From contig NZ_SWDB01000022.1 in the NCBI RefSeq assembly GCF_005116735.1, forward strand, positions 98,171-162,170: a stretch of DNA of 64,000 nucleotides, in the 5' to 3' direction. Position numbers and translations under genes: made by a program. How positions within the stretch are numbered: the first letter of the stretch is position 1; every line of letters starts with the position of its first letter. Below are positions 28,332 to 37,205 of this stretch, piece after piece. The notes beneath the pieces were generated by a model. The model ran no database searches. It saw nothing but the letters and a program-made list of their open reading frames with translations, and was not told where the DNA came from. This DNA is from Thalassotalea mangrovi (GTDB taxonomy: Bacteria; Pseudomonadota; Gammaproteobacteria; Enterobacterales; Alteromonadaceae).

Positions 28332-29348
28332 TTAATCGGCGAGGTTAAATATTGCTGAACTGGTATCCAGCATACGGTTGGCAAAACCCCATTCGTTGTC
28401 ACACCAGGCCAGTATTTTCACCAGGCGATTGTGACTAACCCGGGTTTGATTGCCGTCAATGATGCACGAATGGGAGTCGTGATTAAAATCTGTGGACACC
28501 AGAGGCTCAGTAGTAAAGCCAAGAATGCCTTGCAGATCTCCTTGTTGGGCCTGACTTAATGCCCGGTTGACCGCTTCTATATCAACATCGGTGTTGAGCG
28601 TGACGCTCAAATCCATGGCGGTAACATTGACGGTTGGCACGCGCACGGCAATGGCTTCGAAGCGTCCTGCAAATTTTGGCAAAATGCGCTCAATGCCAGC
28701 CGCCAGTTTGGTATTGACCGGAATAATCGATTGACTGGCTGCACGCGCCAGTCGCAGGTCATCATGATAGGCATCGATTACCTGTTGGTCATGCATGGAA
28801 GAGTGGATCGTGGTGATAGTACCTTTTTGCACGCCAAAGACGTCATCAAGCACCTGAATAACCGGCACGATACAGTTGGTGGTACAAGAACCATTGGAGA
28901 TAATCTGGTCTTCGGCGGTTAAGGTTTCATGGTTAATGCCATAGATTATGGTTTTATCGACATCATTGTAGGCGGGCTGTGAATAGAGGACTTTCTTTGC
29001 CCCTTGTTCAATATGTTTCAGAGCTTCATGTTTACCCTGATAGATACCGGTACAGTCGAGCACAATATCGACACCCATTTCGCCCCAGGGCAGGCCACTT
29101 ACGTCCGGTTGATGGAACAGGGCTATCGCATCGTTATCAACATTTAAATAGCCGTGAGACAAGGATACGTCAAAACCAAAACGGCCATGATTGGTGTCGT
29201 ATTTTAACAGGTGCGCAATGCCTTCTGGCTTTGCCAGTTCATTGATGGCAACAATGCTGAATTCGTCGGTACGGCCACTCTCATATAAAGCCCGCAGAAT
29301 TGAACGGCCGATCCGGCCAAAGCCATTTATTGCAATTTTTATTGTCAT
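28332..29348 (-). CDS. epd: D-erythrose-4-phosphate dehydrogenase
   Basis: This NAD-dependent enzyme oxidises erythrose 4-phosphate to 4-phosphoerythronate, the first step of the DXP-dependent pyridoxal phosphate pathway. The 338-residue protein is a GAPDH homologue with [10 protein letters not shown] and catalytic Cys155 in SNGSCTTNC. It is called Epd rather than GapA from [19 protein letters not shown] and from its place before pgk and fba, as in E. coli. Some activity as a GAPDH cannot be excluded. Confidence 0.93.
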   Translation of the reverse strand: MTIKIAINGFGRIGRSILRALYESGRTDEFSIVAINELAKPEGIAHLLKYDTNHGRFGFDVSLSHGYLNVDNDAIALFHQPDVSGLPWGEMGVDIVLDCTGIYQGKHEALKHIEQGAKKVLYSQPAYNDVDKTIIYGINHETLTAEDQIISNGSCTTNCIVPVIQVLDDVFGVQKGTITTIHSSMHDQQVIDAYHDDLRLARAASQSIIPVNTKLAAGIERILPKFAGRFEAIAVRVPTVNVTAMDLSVTLNTDVDIEAVNRALSQAQQGDLQGILGFTTEPLVSTDFNHDSHSCIIDGNQTRVSHNRLVKILAWCDNEWGFANRMLDTSSAIFNLAD

Positions 29349-29728
29349 AATTCAAAGGTTTTCGAGATAACCTTGTGTTTTGAAGAAGAAAGATACTCGG
29401 CGTAAAGTCGAGTTCAACTTATTGATGAACTATAGACGAGCCAGGTAATAATGCCTATTATCGCTCAGGGCTGTCGCCAGCCCGGTAAAAATCGGGGGTA
29501 TTTTCCCTTACCTTGGTTAAAGGTGCAATGAAATTGTGTAGATTTTTTTCATTTACTGCTGGTTTGTCCTGTTCGTTTTTTTCACAATTGCTTTGTTGAA
29601 CAAGGCGGAACAGGTTAGGGAAGTGTTGTAAAACAGTCGGTTACATTTATTTCTGTATATCTGTAGCGGGTTTTGAAAGTTTTCGTTGTGGTTTTGCAGC
29701 GGGTGTTGGTAACGATTCGGGGAGTGAT
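29349..29728. other. Divergent gap between epd and the ghrA-like gene
   Basis: About 380 bases hold the divergent promoters. The only structure noticed is a small hairpin, GGGCTG (29468-29473) with CAGCCC (29478-29483) around TCGC. No convincing gene. Confidence 0.4.
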
Positions 29729-30649
29729 ATGTCAATAGCATTAGTTATTCAGGGGCGTGATGTCAGTACTTTGCAACAAGGCATAGAAAAGCAACTGCCT
29801 GAGGTAAATGTTCAGGTGTGGCCTGAGCTGGACGACGTGTCAAAAATTGAATTCGTTATCGCCTGGAAATGCCCGGATAACCTGTTGTCACAGTTCCCTA
29901 ATTTAAAAGCTGTGTGTTCGCTCGGCGCTGGGGTTGACGGGCTTCTTGCCTTGCCCGATCTGCCTGTGGTGCCAATTTGTCGCATCGTTGAGCAAGATTT
30001 GGCAAAACAAATGTCCGACTATGTATTAGCGCAACTATTAAGTTTTCAGTACCGGTTACATCAATACACACAACAGCAACAGGATGCCCTTTGGGCGGAA
30101 CAATCTGACCGGATGGTAAAATCTGTTACCGTCCTTGGAATTGGTCTGCTCGGGCATCAGGTTGCCAGCTGTTTGCTACAGCATGGCTATCGGGTGACTG
30201 GCTGGAGTCGCACCAAGAAGACGGGCAGGGATTATCCTTGTTTGCACGGGTCAGAGACATTAGTACAAGCCGTTGCTGATGCGGACTGTGTGGTCAGTAT
30301 CTTGCCGGCAACTACAGAGACGGATAATTTGTTTGGGCGGTCATTTTTCCAACAAATGAAACCGTCAGCCTTGTTTATCAATGTCGGACGTGGCAACACG
30401 GTTGTTGAGGACGACTTATTGTATGCATTGCAGCACAACGTAATCACGGGTGCCTGCCTGGATGTGTTTAAAACCGAACCGTTGCCCGAAAACCATCCGT
30501 TCTGGCAATTAAAAAACCTGGTAATTACTCCTCATATTGCCGCCGTAACCCGGCAACAGAACATTATTGATCAAATTGTCGAACATTTTAGAAATCTTCA
30601 ACATGGGCAACCACTTAGTAATCAGGTTAATATTCAGCAAGGATATTAA
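29729..30649 (+). CDS. ghrA: Glyoxylate/hydroxypyruvate reductase A-like protein
   Basis: This is a D-isomer-specific 2-hydroxyacid dehydrogenase expected to reduce glyoxylate or hydroxypyruvate with NADPH. The 306-residue protein has FPNLKAVCSLGAGVDGLLAL and a nucleotide-binding fold, VTVLGIGLLGHQVASCLLQ. The catalytic Arg lies in INVGRGNTVVEDDLL, Glu in DVFKTEPLPENHPFW and His in ITPHIAAVT. WSRTKK at the cofactor site fits NADP preference. It stands alone. Confidence 0.88.
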   Translation: MSIALVIQGRDVSTLQQGIEKQLPEVNVQVWPELDDVSKIEFVIAWKCPDNLLSQFPNLKAVCSLGAGVDGLLALPDLPVVPICRIVEQDLAKQMSDYVLAQLLSFQYRLHQYTQQQQDALWAEQSDRMVKSVTVLGIGLLGHQVASCLLQHGYRVTGWSRTKKTGRDYPCLHGSETLVQAVADADCVVSILPATTETDNLFGRSFFQQMKPSALFINVGRGNTVVEDDLLYALQHNVITGACLDVFKTEPLPENHPFWQLKNLVITPHIAAVTRQQNIIDQIVEHFRNLQHGQPLSNQVNIQQGY

Positions 30650-30818
30650 TGAAAGGGTTTTCGCTAATGTTCAGACAGCAAATTGGAAGGTCGTAGACTA
30701 AAACTCATCGTTTGCAAATATTTTTTGCAATATATCTCAGATTGTTCTTGTATCCCCTGGGTAAACAGGATAAATTGACCCTGCTAATAAATATTTTTCG
30801 ACTTTCAAAGGCAAGGTT

Positions 30819-30956
30819 ATGCATAAATCGTCTTTAAGGGAAGTTAAACTAAGCACTGTGTTTATTGCGGTGCTGGTGTTGGGAGTATCGGCGATGTTTA
30901 CCACATCAAACGCCTCTCAGAATACGGAAGTTAACCAACAAATCGAACAACAATAA
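30819..30956 (+). CDS. Small 45-residue membrane or exported peptide
   Basis: The frame from ATG 30819 to TAA 30956 encodes a basic start (MHKSSLREVK), one hydrophobic stretch of about 20 residues (STVFIAVLVLGVSAMF) and a polar tail rich in Asn and Gln. AAGG lies about 8 bases upstream, and a strong terminator follows the stop by 21 bases, so it looks like a real one-gene unit. I do not recognise the family. Cleavage after NAS would leave only about 13 residues, so a membrane-anchored peptide is more likely. Confidence 0.6.
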   Translation: MHKSSLREVKLSTVFIAVLVLGVSAMFTTSNASQNTEVNQQIEQQ

Positions 30957-30977
30957 GAAATTCATGTTAATTTCTCG

Positions 30978-31004
30978 AGCCCCGCAATAGCGGGGCTTTT
31001 TTTT
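30978..31004 (+). terminator. Intrinsic terminator after the 45-residue peptide gene
   Basis: AGCCCCGC, loop AATA and GCGGGGCT are followed by a run of eight T. Confidence 0.92.
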
Positions 31005-31040
31005 ATGGCGGAAATCAGGGGGTATTTCTGATTTCGTGGC

Positions 31041-31110
31041 TATAAGCGGTAAGTCGTTTTGTTATTTAGAGCTTTGATAGGGCGTGGGCTTGAAGCTGTA
31101 AGCGGCAAGT
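31041..31110. repeat. Pair of degenerate AAGCGGYAAG repeats
   Basis: TATAAGCGGTAAGTCG (31041-31056) and GAAGCTGTAAGCGGCAAGT (31092-31110) share a core whose reverse complement, CTTACCGCTTACAGCTT, is seen at 660-695 and 41153-41177. All three places are intergenic, near gene ends. Confidence 0.45.
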
Positions 31111-31176
31111 TATTTTATCATACTCGGTTACAGAGCATTTGTTCCGTTCGAAGGAAAGTGAGACGGTTGCCAATCT

Positions 31177-31251
31177 TGGCGTCCCCTACAGGAATCGAAC
31201 CTGTATCTAAGACTTAGGAGGTCCTTGTTTTATCCATTAAACTAAGGGGAC
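31177..31251 (-). tRNA. tRNA-Arg (anticodon CCT)
   Basis: The minus strand folds into a full cloverleaf. The acceptor is GTCCCCT/AGGGGAC, the D stem GTTT/AAAC, and the anticodon stem AGGAC/GTCTT with loop CTCCTAA, so the anticodon is CCT, reading AGG. The T arm is CAGGTTCGATTCCTG. G and an encoded CCA follow the acceptor. It resembles E. coli argW. No integrase or attachment-site duplication is seen nearby. Confidence 0.96.
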
Positions 31252-31723
31252 TCAATGTCGAATATATCAAAAAAAATCAATAAGTAATACTCTTCAATAA
31301 GTGAGAAGGCTGAAATTGACAAGGCCTTAATAGCTTGACGCTGTTTATTAAAATACCAACTATCAGTCACACTTTCCTATGAATAACGGGGGTCTCAAAC
31401 AAGCGGCAATTCGTTGCCACCTTGATTGCCGCCGTTCACTTTTATCACTTTTTCATGGCATGAAAAGGGCCTTTTATTTGTCAATCGGTGCTCTGATACT
31501 GTCCTGGCTGGTTGAAAGTTGAGCGTATCGGGCGGGTATTGAGCATTTGAGTTGGTTGTTAAAGAGGTTTTCGTGTTTTTGGCACAAAAATTGTATGATT
31601 TTTTAGTGGTGAATTCGATAATGAAGTTACCAAAATTTACGTTGCTTAATGTTGTTCCTGGAAAATAACCCATTAACCGACATTGATTTTAAGAGAGCAA
31701 GAATTTAAAGGCAGGAAGCCCCT
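31252..31723. other. Gap between tRNA-Arg and the FlgD-like gene
   Basis: About 470 bases without a convincing gene. A 92-codon minus-strand frame (31395-31673) lacks family features and a ribosome-binding site. The region contains the candidate sigma-54 promoter given separately. Confidence 0.45.
31579..31595 (+). promoter_or_regulatory. Candidate sigma-54 promoter before the FlgD-like gene
   Basis: TTGGCACAAAAATTGTA has the -24 GG and a -12 G at the canonical spacing of 10 bases between the GG and GC doublets, with GT instead of GC at -12. It lies about 128 bases before the ATG at 31724. The flrC product encoded downstream is a sigma-54 activator. Confidence 0.45.
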
Positions 31724-32386
31724 ATGGCCAGAATTGAACCATCACTTATCTCGACAATAACCAGAGTTGAACGAATTTCAGATTTGTTGGCGAGAATACT
31801 ACCGACACCAAAAGTTGTGGTCGAAAGTGATCCCCTCGACGTTAAGTCGGACGTTGCACAAATGCTCGCTGATACCGGGGGGCGTGTTTCGGGTATGCAA
31901 ACGTCAGAACTAAAGGGCGATGGTCATGCTATGTCCGGTTTTTCATCGTCGAATGCGGCATTGCAAGCCAGCGCGTTAGTAGGGCGCTATCTGCTAATAG
32001 AAGATGCTCAGGTTGAAATAGAACAGGCTGAAGAAGTACAGGGGCACATAGATCTACCAAGACCGGGTAAGCAAACCCTGGTATATGTACAAGACAGCAA
32101 AGCCGATGTGGTAAAAATGATCCCCTTGGGGAATTTGCCGCAGGGGCCAGCGTTTTTCCGTTGGCAAGGCGATGACAGGCATGGTAATGCCGTGCAACCT
32201 GGGATGTATCGATTTCTTGCCTCCGCCGTATCTGGCTTTGAGATGAAATCTTTACCGGTCAGCACCTTTCAGAAGATAGTCCGAATTAATGTACACCCCA
32301 AGAACCAGTCACTACAACTGGTGCTGGAAAACGGCACTCATGTTGCTTACTCTCCCAATTTATTGATCCGCGATGAGTTGATTTAA
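31724..32386 (+). CDS. FlgD-like protein (FlgD Ig-like domain), possible hook-cap relative
   Basis: The 220-residue protein has a C-terminal part resembling the flagellar hook-capping protein FlgD: ALQASALVGRYLLIEDAQVE, then FFRWQGDDRHGNAVQPGMYRF, which matches the WDG-D-G-G-Y pattern of the FlgD Ig-like domain. The N-terminal 75 residues, which in FlgD carry the export signal and scaffold region, do not show the usual DPLNP-type motif. It precedes flrB by about 140 bases. It may be a divergent FlgD or an unrelated protein that borrowed the domain; function is uncertain. Confidence 0.5.
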   Translation: MARIEPSLISTITRVERISDLLARILPTPKVVVESDPLDVKSDVAQMLADTGGRVSGMQTSELKGDGHAMSGFSSSNAALQASALVGRYLLIEDAQVEIEQAEEVQGHIDLPRPGKQTLVYVQDSKADVVKMIPLGNLPQGPAFFRWQGDDRHGNAVQPGMYRFLASAVSGFEMKSLPVSTFQKIVRINVHPKNQSLQLVLENGTHVAYSPNLLIRDELI

Positions 32387-32528
32387 CAGATAAGGCTTTT
32401 TCTCACCCTACAATTACCCTATGATGGTAGTTTCTTTGGATAGCGCTAAGCGAGTTAGATGGTATGTGCCTGATTTGGTACGGGAATGCTCAACTCGTTA
32501 AATAATAACAATAATGTAGAGGTAAGAT

Positions 32529-33650
32529 ATGCCCGGGGCGAAGCAAGGACTGTCAACTGCCACTAATCCCGAAATTCCGACCCACCTTCAATCGGATGGC
32601 AACGAAGATCCTCAATCGCTGGATTTGAGTGCGTTATTACTGGAGTCAAATCAGTTAAATCAGTTGTTCGACGTGATGCCCGCAGGGGTAGTCATCATTG
32701 ATGGCGACGGTAAAGTCGTTAAAGCTAACACCGCAGCGAAGTCGATGCTTGGTTGTCAACTGCTTGAACGCAATTGGATTTCGGTGATTTCTGAGGTGTT
32801 TAATCCGCGTGCGGATGACGGCCATGAGGTGTCTCTGCGAAATGGTCGCCGGGTAAAGCTGGATATTTCTTCATTTGACTCCCAGGCCGGGCAGTTAATT
32901 CAAATTACCGACTTGACCGAAACCCGCATTCTTCAGGAAAAGATAAGCCAGATGCAGCGCTTGTCTTCACTGGGGCGAATGGTTTCGACGTTAGCTCATC
33001 AAATCCGCACTCCGTTATCGTCAGCCATGCTTTATTGCGCCAACCTCAATGCCAAAAACATGACGCCTGCCAAACAGCAATTATTTCAGGAAAAGCTGCA
33101 AGCCAGGCTGCAGGAATTAGAACAACAGGTTAACGATATGCTGCTGTATGCCAAAAGTGGCGGTAAACAGGTTGTCGAAGTAGTTGAGGTAAAAACGGTT
33201 ATCGATGATGCCGTAGCGGGGATTGAAGCGCAGCTGAATGAAGCGGCAGCAACGTGTGAAATTGAATACCAGCCACATCGTGGCGAACCATTAAAGCTAC
33301 TGGCCAATAAGGCGGCATTGGAAGGCGCGATTCAGAATCTGATGCAGAACGCCCTCGAGGTGATCAACGATAATGCCCATATCAATATTCGCGTAGAAGC
33401 GGAAGGCGACTGGATCCTGATCTGGGTCAAAGATAATGGTGATGGTATTGCCATTGAAGATAAGGACAAAATATTCGAACCGTTTTATACCTCAAAAATG
33501 CAGGGCACTGGCCTTGGGCTGGCGGTAGTCAAATCCGTAGCCAAAGCTCATCATGGAGATGTCAGCTTGAATGCAGAAAGTAACGGCGGCGCAGAGTTTT
33601 GCCTGAAACTTCCGCAATTTAAAACCGAACATAAAGAAATAGAAAAATAA
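32529..33650 (+). CDS. flrB: Sensor histidine kinase FlrB/FleS
   Basis: FlrB phosphorylates FlrC to switch on middle and late flagellar genes. The 373-residue soluble protein has a PAS domain (about 45-130, MPAGVVIIDGDGKVVKANTA). The HisKA box has His157 in STLAHQIRTPLSSAMLY. The ATPase domain shows NLMQNALEVI (N box), VKDNGDGI (G1) and GTGLGLAVVKS (G2). The lack of membrane segments fits FlrB. It is followed after 13 bases by flrC. The master regulator flrA, normally upstream, is absent here. Confidence 0.85.
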   Translation: MPGAKQGLSTATNPEIPTHLQSDGNEDPQSLDLSALLLESNQLNQLFDVMPAGVVIIDGDGKVVKANTAAKSMLGCQLLERNWISVISEVFNPRADDGHEVSLRNGRRVKLDISSFDSQAGQLIQITDLTETRILQEKISQMQRLSSLGRMVSTLAHQIRTPLSSAMLYCANLNAKNMTPAKQQLFQEKLQARLQELEQQVNDMLLYAKSGGKQVVEVVEVKTVIDDAVAGIEAQLNEAAATCEIEYQPHRGEPLKLLANKAALEGAIQNLMQNALEVINDNAHINIRVEAEGDWILIWVKDNGDGIAIEDKDKIFEPFYTSKMQGTGLGLAVVKSVAKAHHGDVSLNAESNGGAEFCLKLPQFKTEHKEIEK

Positions 33651-33663
33651 CAAAGGGATAACC

Positions 33664-35007
33664 ATGAAACAGAATCTGGTATTGGTGGTTGAGGATGATC
33701 CGGGCCTTCGAGAGGCGATTGTCGACACCCTGATGTTATCAGATTACCACTGCGTCGAGGCTGACAGCGGCGAATCGGCAATGCTGATGCTTAAGCAGCA
33801 CGAAGTCGATATCGTGGTGACCGATGTACAAATGGGTGGCATGAGTGGTTTAGATTTGCTGCGCAGTATTAAGCTCAACTATCCGGATTTGCCAGTGTTA
33901 ATTATGACGGCTTATGCCACCATTGATGATGCCGTTCAGGCGATGAAAGACGGGGCCAGCAACTACATGGCCAAGCCATTCGCGCCGGAAGTTCTGGTAA
34001 ATATGATCAGTCAGTATATGCCGGTAACGCAAAACGTCACTGACCAACCTGTAGTTGAGGACGATAAAAGTGTGCATTTACTTTCGCTGGCACGTAAGGT
34101 CGCTGGTTCCGATGCCTCGGTAATGGTGCTTGGACCAAGCGGTTCAGGTAAAGAAGTATTGTCCCAGTATATTCATAATCAATCTTCCCGTGCCGACCAG
34201 CCCTTTGTCGCCATTAATTGTGCGGCTATTCCGGAAAATATGCTGGAAGCTACATTGTTTGGTTATGAAAAAGGTGCCTTTACCGGTGCCATTAATGCCT
34301 GCCCCGGTAAGTTTGAGCAAGCCCAGAATGGTACCATTTTGCTGGACGAGATCACCGAAATGGATCTTGCATTACAGGCAAAAATATTACGGGTAATTCA
34401 GGAACGGCAAGTGGAACGATTAGGAGGTCGAAAAACTATCAGCCTCGATGTGCGAGTGATAGCAACCTCAAACCGGGACTTAAAACAGGCGGTAGCTGAG
34501 GGCATTTTTCGTGAGGATTTGTATTATCGCCTCAATGTGTTTCCGCTTACCTGGCCACCGCTATGTGAACGACGTGGTGATATTCTCCCGCTGGCAAGAC
34601 ATTTGCTAACTAAATACCAGCCAAATCAACCAGTGAGTTTGAGCGATGACGCTCAGCGAAAGTTGGTTAGCTATGACTGGCCGGGTAATGTTCGTGAGCT
34701 TGATAACATCATTCAGCGGGCATTGATTCTCAATCAGGATCAAACCATTCATGCGGCAGACCTGATGATCGAAGATTTATGCGTCAGTTCTGAGGCGGAA
34801 ATACAACCTCTGGGTCAAGCTGTCAACGCTTATTCGGATGATCTTGAGTCTGGGTTGAAACATCAGGAATTTCAGATAATCCTCGAAGCCCTGCGTGCCT
34901 GTAATGGTTCTCGTAAGGAGGTTGCAGATCGCCTTGGCGTGAGCGCTCGTACTTTACGATATAAACTGGCAAAAATGCGCGAACATGGTATCGAAATAGA
35001 GAGTTAG
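33664..35007 (+). CDS. flrC: Sigma-54-dependent flagellar response regulator FlrC/FleR
   Basis: This is the cognate activator of FlrB for sigma-54 flagellar promoters. The 447-residue protein has a receiver with phospho-Asp54 (VVTDVQMGGMSG). The AAA+ domain shows Walker A GPSGSGKE near 157-164, GAFTGA for sigma-54 contact, and FGYEKGAFTGAINACPGKFE and LDEITEMD typical of FlrC. A Fis-type helix-turn-helix lies at the end (SRKEVADRLGVSARTLRYKL). The KHQEFQIILEALRACNGSRK segment is also FlrC-like. No other flagellar operon follows; mlaA is next. Confidence 0.88.
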   Translation: MKQNLVLVVEDDPGLREAIVDTLMLSDYHCVEADSGESAMLMLKQHEVDIVVTDVQMGGMSGLDLLRSIKLNYPDLPVLIMTAYATIDDAVQAMKDGASNYMAKPFAPEVLVNMISQYMPVTQNVTDQPVVEDDKSVHLLSLARKVAGSDASVMVLGPSGSGKEVLSQYIHNQSSRADQPFVAINCAAIPENMLEATLFGYEKGAFTGAINACPGKFEQAQNGTILLDEITEMDLALQAKILRVIQERQVERLGGRKTISLDVRVIATSNRDLKQAVAEGIFREDLYYRLNVFPLTWPPLCERRGDILPLARHLLTKYQPNQPVSLSDDAQRKLVSYDWPGNVRELDNIIQRALILNQDQTIHAADLMIEDLCVSSEAEIQPLGQAVNAYSDDLESGLKHQEFQIILEALRACNGSRKEVADRLGVSARTLRYKLAKMREHGIEIES

Positions 35008-35085
35008 TCACTACCAACGTTGGCAGATCACGCGCGATCAGGGCCGTAAATGGGCCTCTGATAAATTCTCACTGAGTGGGAAAAC

Positions 35086-35105
35086 ACTTAGTGGAATTGG
35101 TATAA
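35086..35105. repeat. Isolated end of the TTATACCAATTCC repeat family
   Basis: ACTTAGTGGAATTGGTATAA is the reverse complement of the left end of the element at 7584 with one mismatch in 20. No matching second end is seen, so it is a fragment. It sits in the promoter region of mlaA. Confidence 0.5.
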
Positions 35106-35158
35106 CAGGGTATAATCCGCCTCTCATTGAATTTTTGTTTGTATTTCAGGCGACTAGA

Positions 35159-35926
35159 ATGAAACTTTCTCCATCATTAATAACAAGACTCGTATTCGCA
35201 TGTGTCGCGATTGTCCTAACTGGTTGTTCAACAACCAATTCTGCAAATAATGAGCATTCCGATCCGCTTGAGCCGGTCAACCGCGCAATCTGGACGTTTA
35301 ACTGGGATTACGCCGATAAATATGTGTTAAAGCCCGCTTCCAAGACCTATGTGACTTATGTTCCGCAACCGCTGCGCAAAGGTATTTATAATGTTGTGCT
35401 TAACATTAATGAGCCTTTTAGCGCGGTAAATAGTCTGTTGCAGTTAAAAGTAAATCGGGCCGCCCAGACAACCGGTCGGTTTGTGCTTAACTCAACCGTT
35501 GGCTTACTGGGCTTTTTCGACGTTGCTTCGTATGCGGGCTTGACTCGGGAAGAAGAGGAGTTTGGCGAAGTACTCGGCTATTATGGTGTCGAAGACGGAC
35601 CCTACTTAATGTTGCCACTGTTTGGTCCTAGTTCGGTCAGGGATGGCACCGGTGATCTGGTTGACAGTATCTACTGGCCTTTGGCAGTGATAGACTTCTG
35701 GCCCAATGTTGCCCGTTACATGGTGATTGGCCTTGAGACCCGGGCACAGCTGGAAGACCAGGAAGCCCTGTTAAATGACTCGGTCGATCCTTATGAGTTT
35801 GTAAAGCAGGTATATTTCCAGAATATCGAATATCGCCTGTATGATGGTAATCCACCGTTAGTCATCGATGAAGAAGAAGAGGCGGAACTGGATGAAGATC
35901 TCGATGATTTGCTTGAGGATCTGTAA
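35159..35926 (+). CDS. mlaA: Outer-membrane lipid asymmetry lipoprotein MlaA (VacJ)
   Basis: MlaA removes misplaced phospholipids from the outer leaflet of the outer membrane and passes them to MlaC. From the ATG at 35159 the product has 255 residues. The lipobox is LTGC with Cys23. The family signature DPLEPVNRAIWTFNWDYADK is followed by LKPASKTYVTYVPQPLR, NSTVGLLGFFDVASYAGL, GPYLMLPLFGPSSVRDG and DPYEFVKQVYFQN. The C-terminus is strongly acidic (EEEEAELDEDLDDLLEDL). An upstream TTG extension would spoil the signal peptide. Confidence 0.95.
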   Translation: MKLSPSLITRLVFACVAIVLTGCSTTNSANNEHSDPLEPVNRAIWTFNWDYADKYVLKPASKTYVTYVPQPLRKGIYNVVLNINEPFSAVNSLLQLKVNRAAQTTGRFVLNSTVGLLGFFDVASYAGLTREEEEFGEVLGYYGVEDGPYLMLPLFGPSSVRDGTGDLVDSIYWPLAVIDFWPNVARYMVIGLETRAQLEDQEALLNDSVDPYEFVKQVYFQNIEYRLYDGNPPLVIDEEEEAELDEDLDDLLEDL

Positions 35927-35994
35927 CTATTAACGTTCAGATTATCCTTCCGCGCGGTTGCCTGTGACTTAGGTCCAGGCAACTTCAATAGTGC

Positions 35995-36306
35995 CTAATT
36001 TTCTTGCTGGCGCTTAAAATCACGGATTGCTTTGTCTATGTACTGACTCGCAAAATACAGTGAAAACGGGCGCAGTAAGATAAAATACCCACCCAAAACG
36101 AAAACCAATGGCAGGATGAACATCCAGGAATCCACCTTGGCCAGCATCATGAATGGCGGGATTAAAATTGCCAGTTTTATCAGGTTTAACACGAATTTCT
36201 GTGTAGGCTTTATTTTATTACCGGCAATCTCGATAATCTGCTGTCGCTCGCGCATGTTAAATGTCTGTAGCGCCTCGATCTGATTGCTTGAGAAATAGAA
36301 TTTCAT
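35995..36306 (-). CDS. Small two-helix membrane protein, unknown
   Basis: A 103-residue protein begins MKFYFSSNQIEALQTF with a charged N-terminal helix. Two hydrophobic segments (about 41-58 and 62-80) follow, then a basic helical tail. It resembles small uncharacterised membrane proteins of Alteromonadales, but I cannot name the family firmly. It is convergent with mlaA. The MRERQQIIEIAGNKIKPTQK stretch may face the cytoplasm. Confidence 0.6.
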   Translation of the reverse strand: MKFYFSSNQIEALQTFNMRERQQIIEIAGNKIKPTQKFVLNLIKLAILIPPFMMLAKVDSWMFILPLVFVLGGYFILLRPFSLYFASQYIDKAIRDFKRQQEN

Positions 36307-36728
36307 AGGGATTGAGCTAGACTTTGCAAAGTTTCAAAGTTGAAAAGATGGCTATTCTAGCAAATAAATTAGAGCGTGTTTATCTTTGGAGGTTAATTTT
36401 GCAGCGAATTGTTTGGGATGTGGGCAAGGATTTTTCTATTTAGCGTACTTATCGTACGGTAATTAGAAAAAACGCGGGCCAGGTTCAAAACAAACGCTGT
36501 TCGAAGAATTCAATGGCAAGGTTTCACGCAATAAGCCTGCTGTTAGTATCAACAGATTATCGATTAATTGTCTCTTATTGAACAAAGTTGGGCCTGCAAA
36601 GGTCAACACACTTTAGTTGTTTACTAAATCTACTCTGAATTCGCGGTTTTAATTTCATAAATCGATACCTTATTGCAACAGCTTTTGTTAAAATTGCCGA
36701 CAATTTTTTTAAAGACAGGTTGATAAAA
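36307..36728. other. Gap before ribH, no gene seen
   Basis: About 420 A+T-rich bases. A small hairpin (CGTAC 36444-36448 with GTACG 36454-36458) is the only structure noted. No FMN riboswitch motif was found ahead of ribH. Confidence 0.4.
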
Positions 36729-37193
36729 ATGAACGTTATTGAAGGATCTTTCGCAGCGCAGGGGAAAAAGTTCGCTATCGTTGTATCGCGTTTTAACAGT
36801 TTTATTGTTGAAAGCTTACTGGAAGGTGCGATTGATGCGTTAAAACGTCAGGGCCAGGTAAATGACGAAGACATTACTGTGGTTCGCGTTCCCGGTGCAT
36901 ACGAGTTGCCGGTTGCTGCTAAACGTTTAGCCAAAAAAGGCCAGTTCGATGCGATTATCGCTATCGGCGCAGTGATTCGTGGTGGCACACCACACTTTGA
37001 TTTTGTCGCCGGTGAATGTAACAAAGGCCTGGCACAGGTTGCAATGGAATTTGATACGCCTGTTGCGTTTGGTGTTATCACCACAGATACCATTGAGCAA
37101 GCCATTGAGCGCGCTGGTACGAAGGCGGGCAACAAAGGTGCTGAAGCCGCGCTAAGTGCGATTGAAATGGTTAATGTTCTTGAACAATTATAG
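36729..37193 (+). CDS. ribH: 6,7-dimethyl-8-ribityllumazine synthase
   Basis: This enzyme condenses 5-amino-6-ribitylaminouracil with dihydroxybutanone phosphate, the penultimate step of riboflavin synthesis. From ATG 36729 there are 154 residues. [53 protein letters not shown] (with the catalytic His) and [19 protein letters not shown] are diagnostic. A TTG nine bases upstream opens the same frame but AGG spacing suits the ATG. It starts the ribH-nusB-thiL-pgpA unit. Confidence 0.97.
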   Translation: MNVIEGSFAAQGKKFAIVVSRFNSFIVESLLEGAIDALKRQGQVNDEDITVVRVPGAYELPVAAKRLAKKGQFDAIIAIGAVIRGGTPHFDFVAGECNKGLAQVAMEFDTPVAFGVITTDTIEQAIERAGTKAGNKGAEAALSAIEMVNVLEQL

Positions 37194-37205
37194 GCGGTAC
37201 CTTTA

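Noticed and set aside
28332-29348. Glycolytic glyceraldehyde-3-phosphate dehydrogenase (GapA)
   Set aside because: The sequence around the active site and its position before pgk-fba fit erythrose-4-phosphate dehydrogenase better; a GapA role cannot be fully excluded.
31177-31251. tRNA-Arg as the attachment site of an integrated element
   Set aside because: No integrase, no direct repeat of the tRNA 3-prime end and no phage-like genes are visible within the window.
31395-31673. 92-codon minus-strand frame before the FlgD-like gene
   Set aside because: No recognisable domain, no ribosome-binding site, and it overlaps the candidate sigma-54 promoter.
36307-36728. FMN riboswitch ahead of ribH
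   Set aside because: The conserved AGGGYR/GGTGAAATTCC-type blocks were not found.
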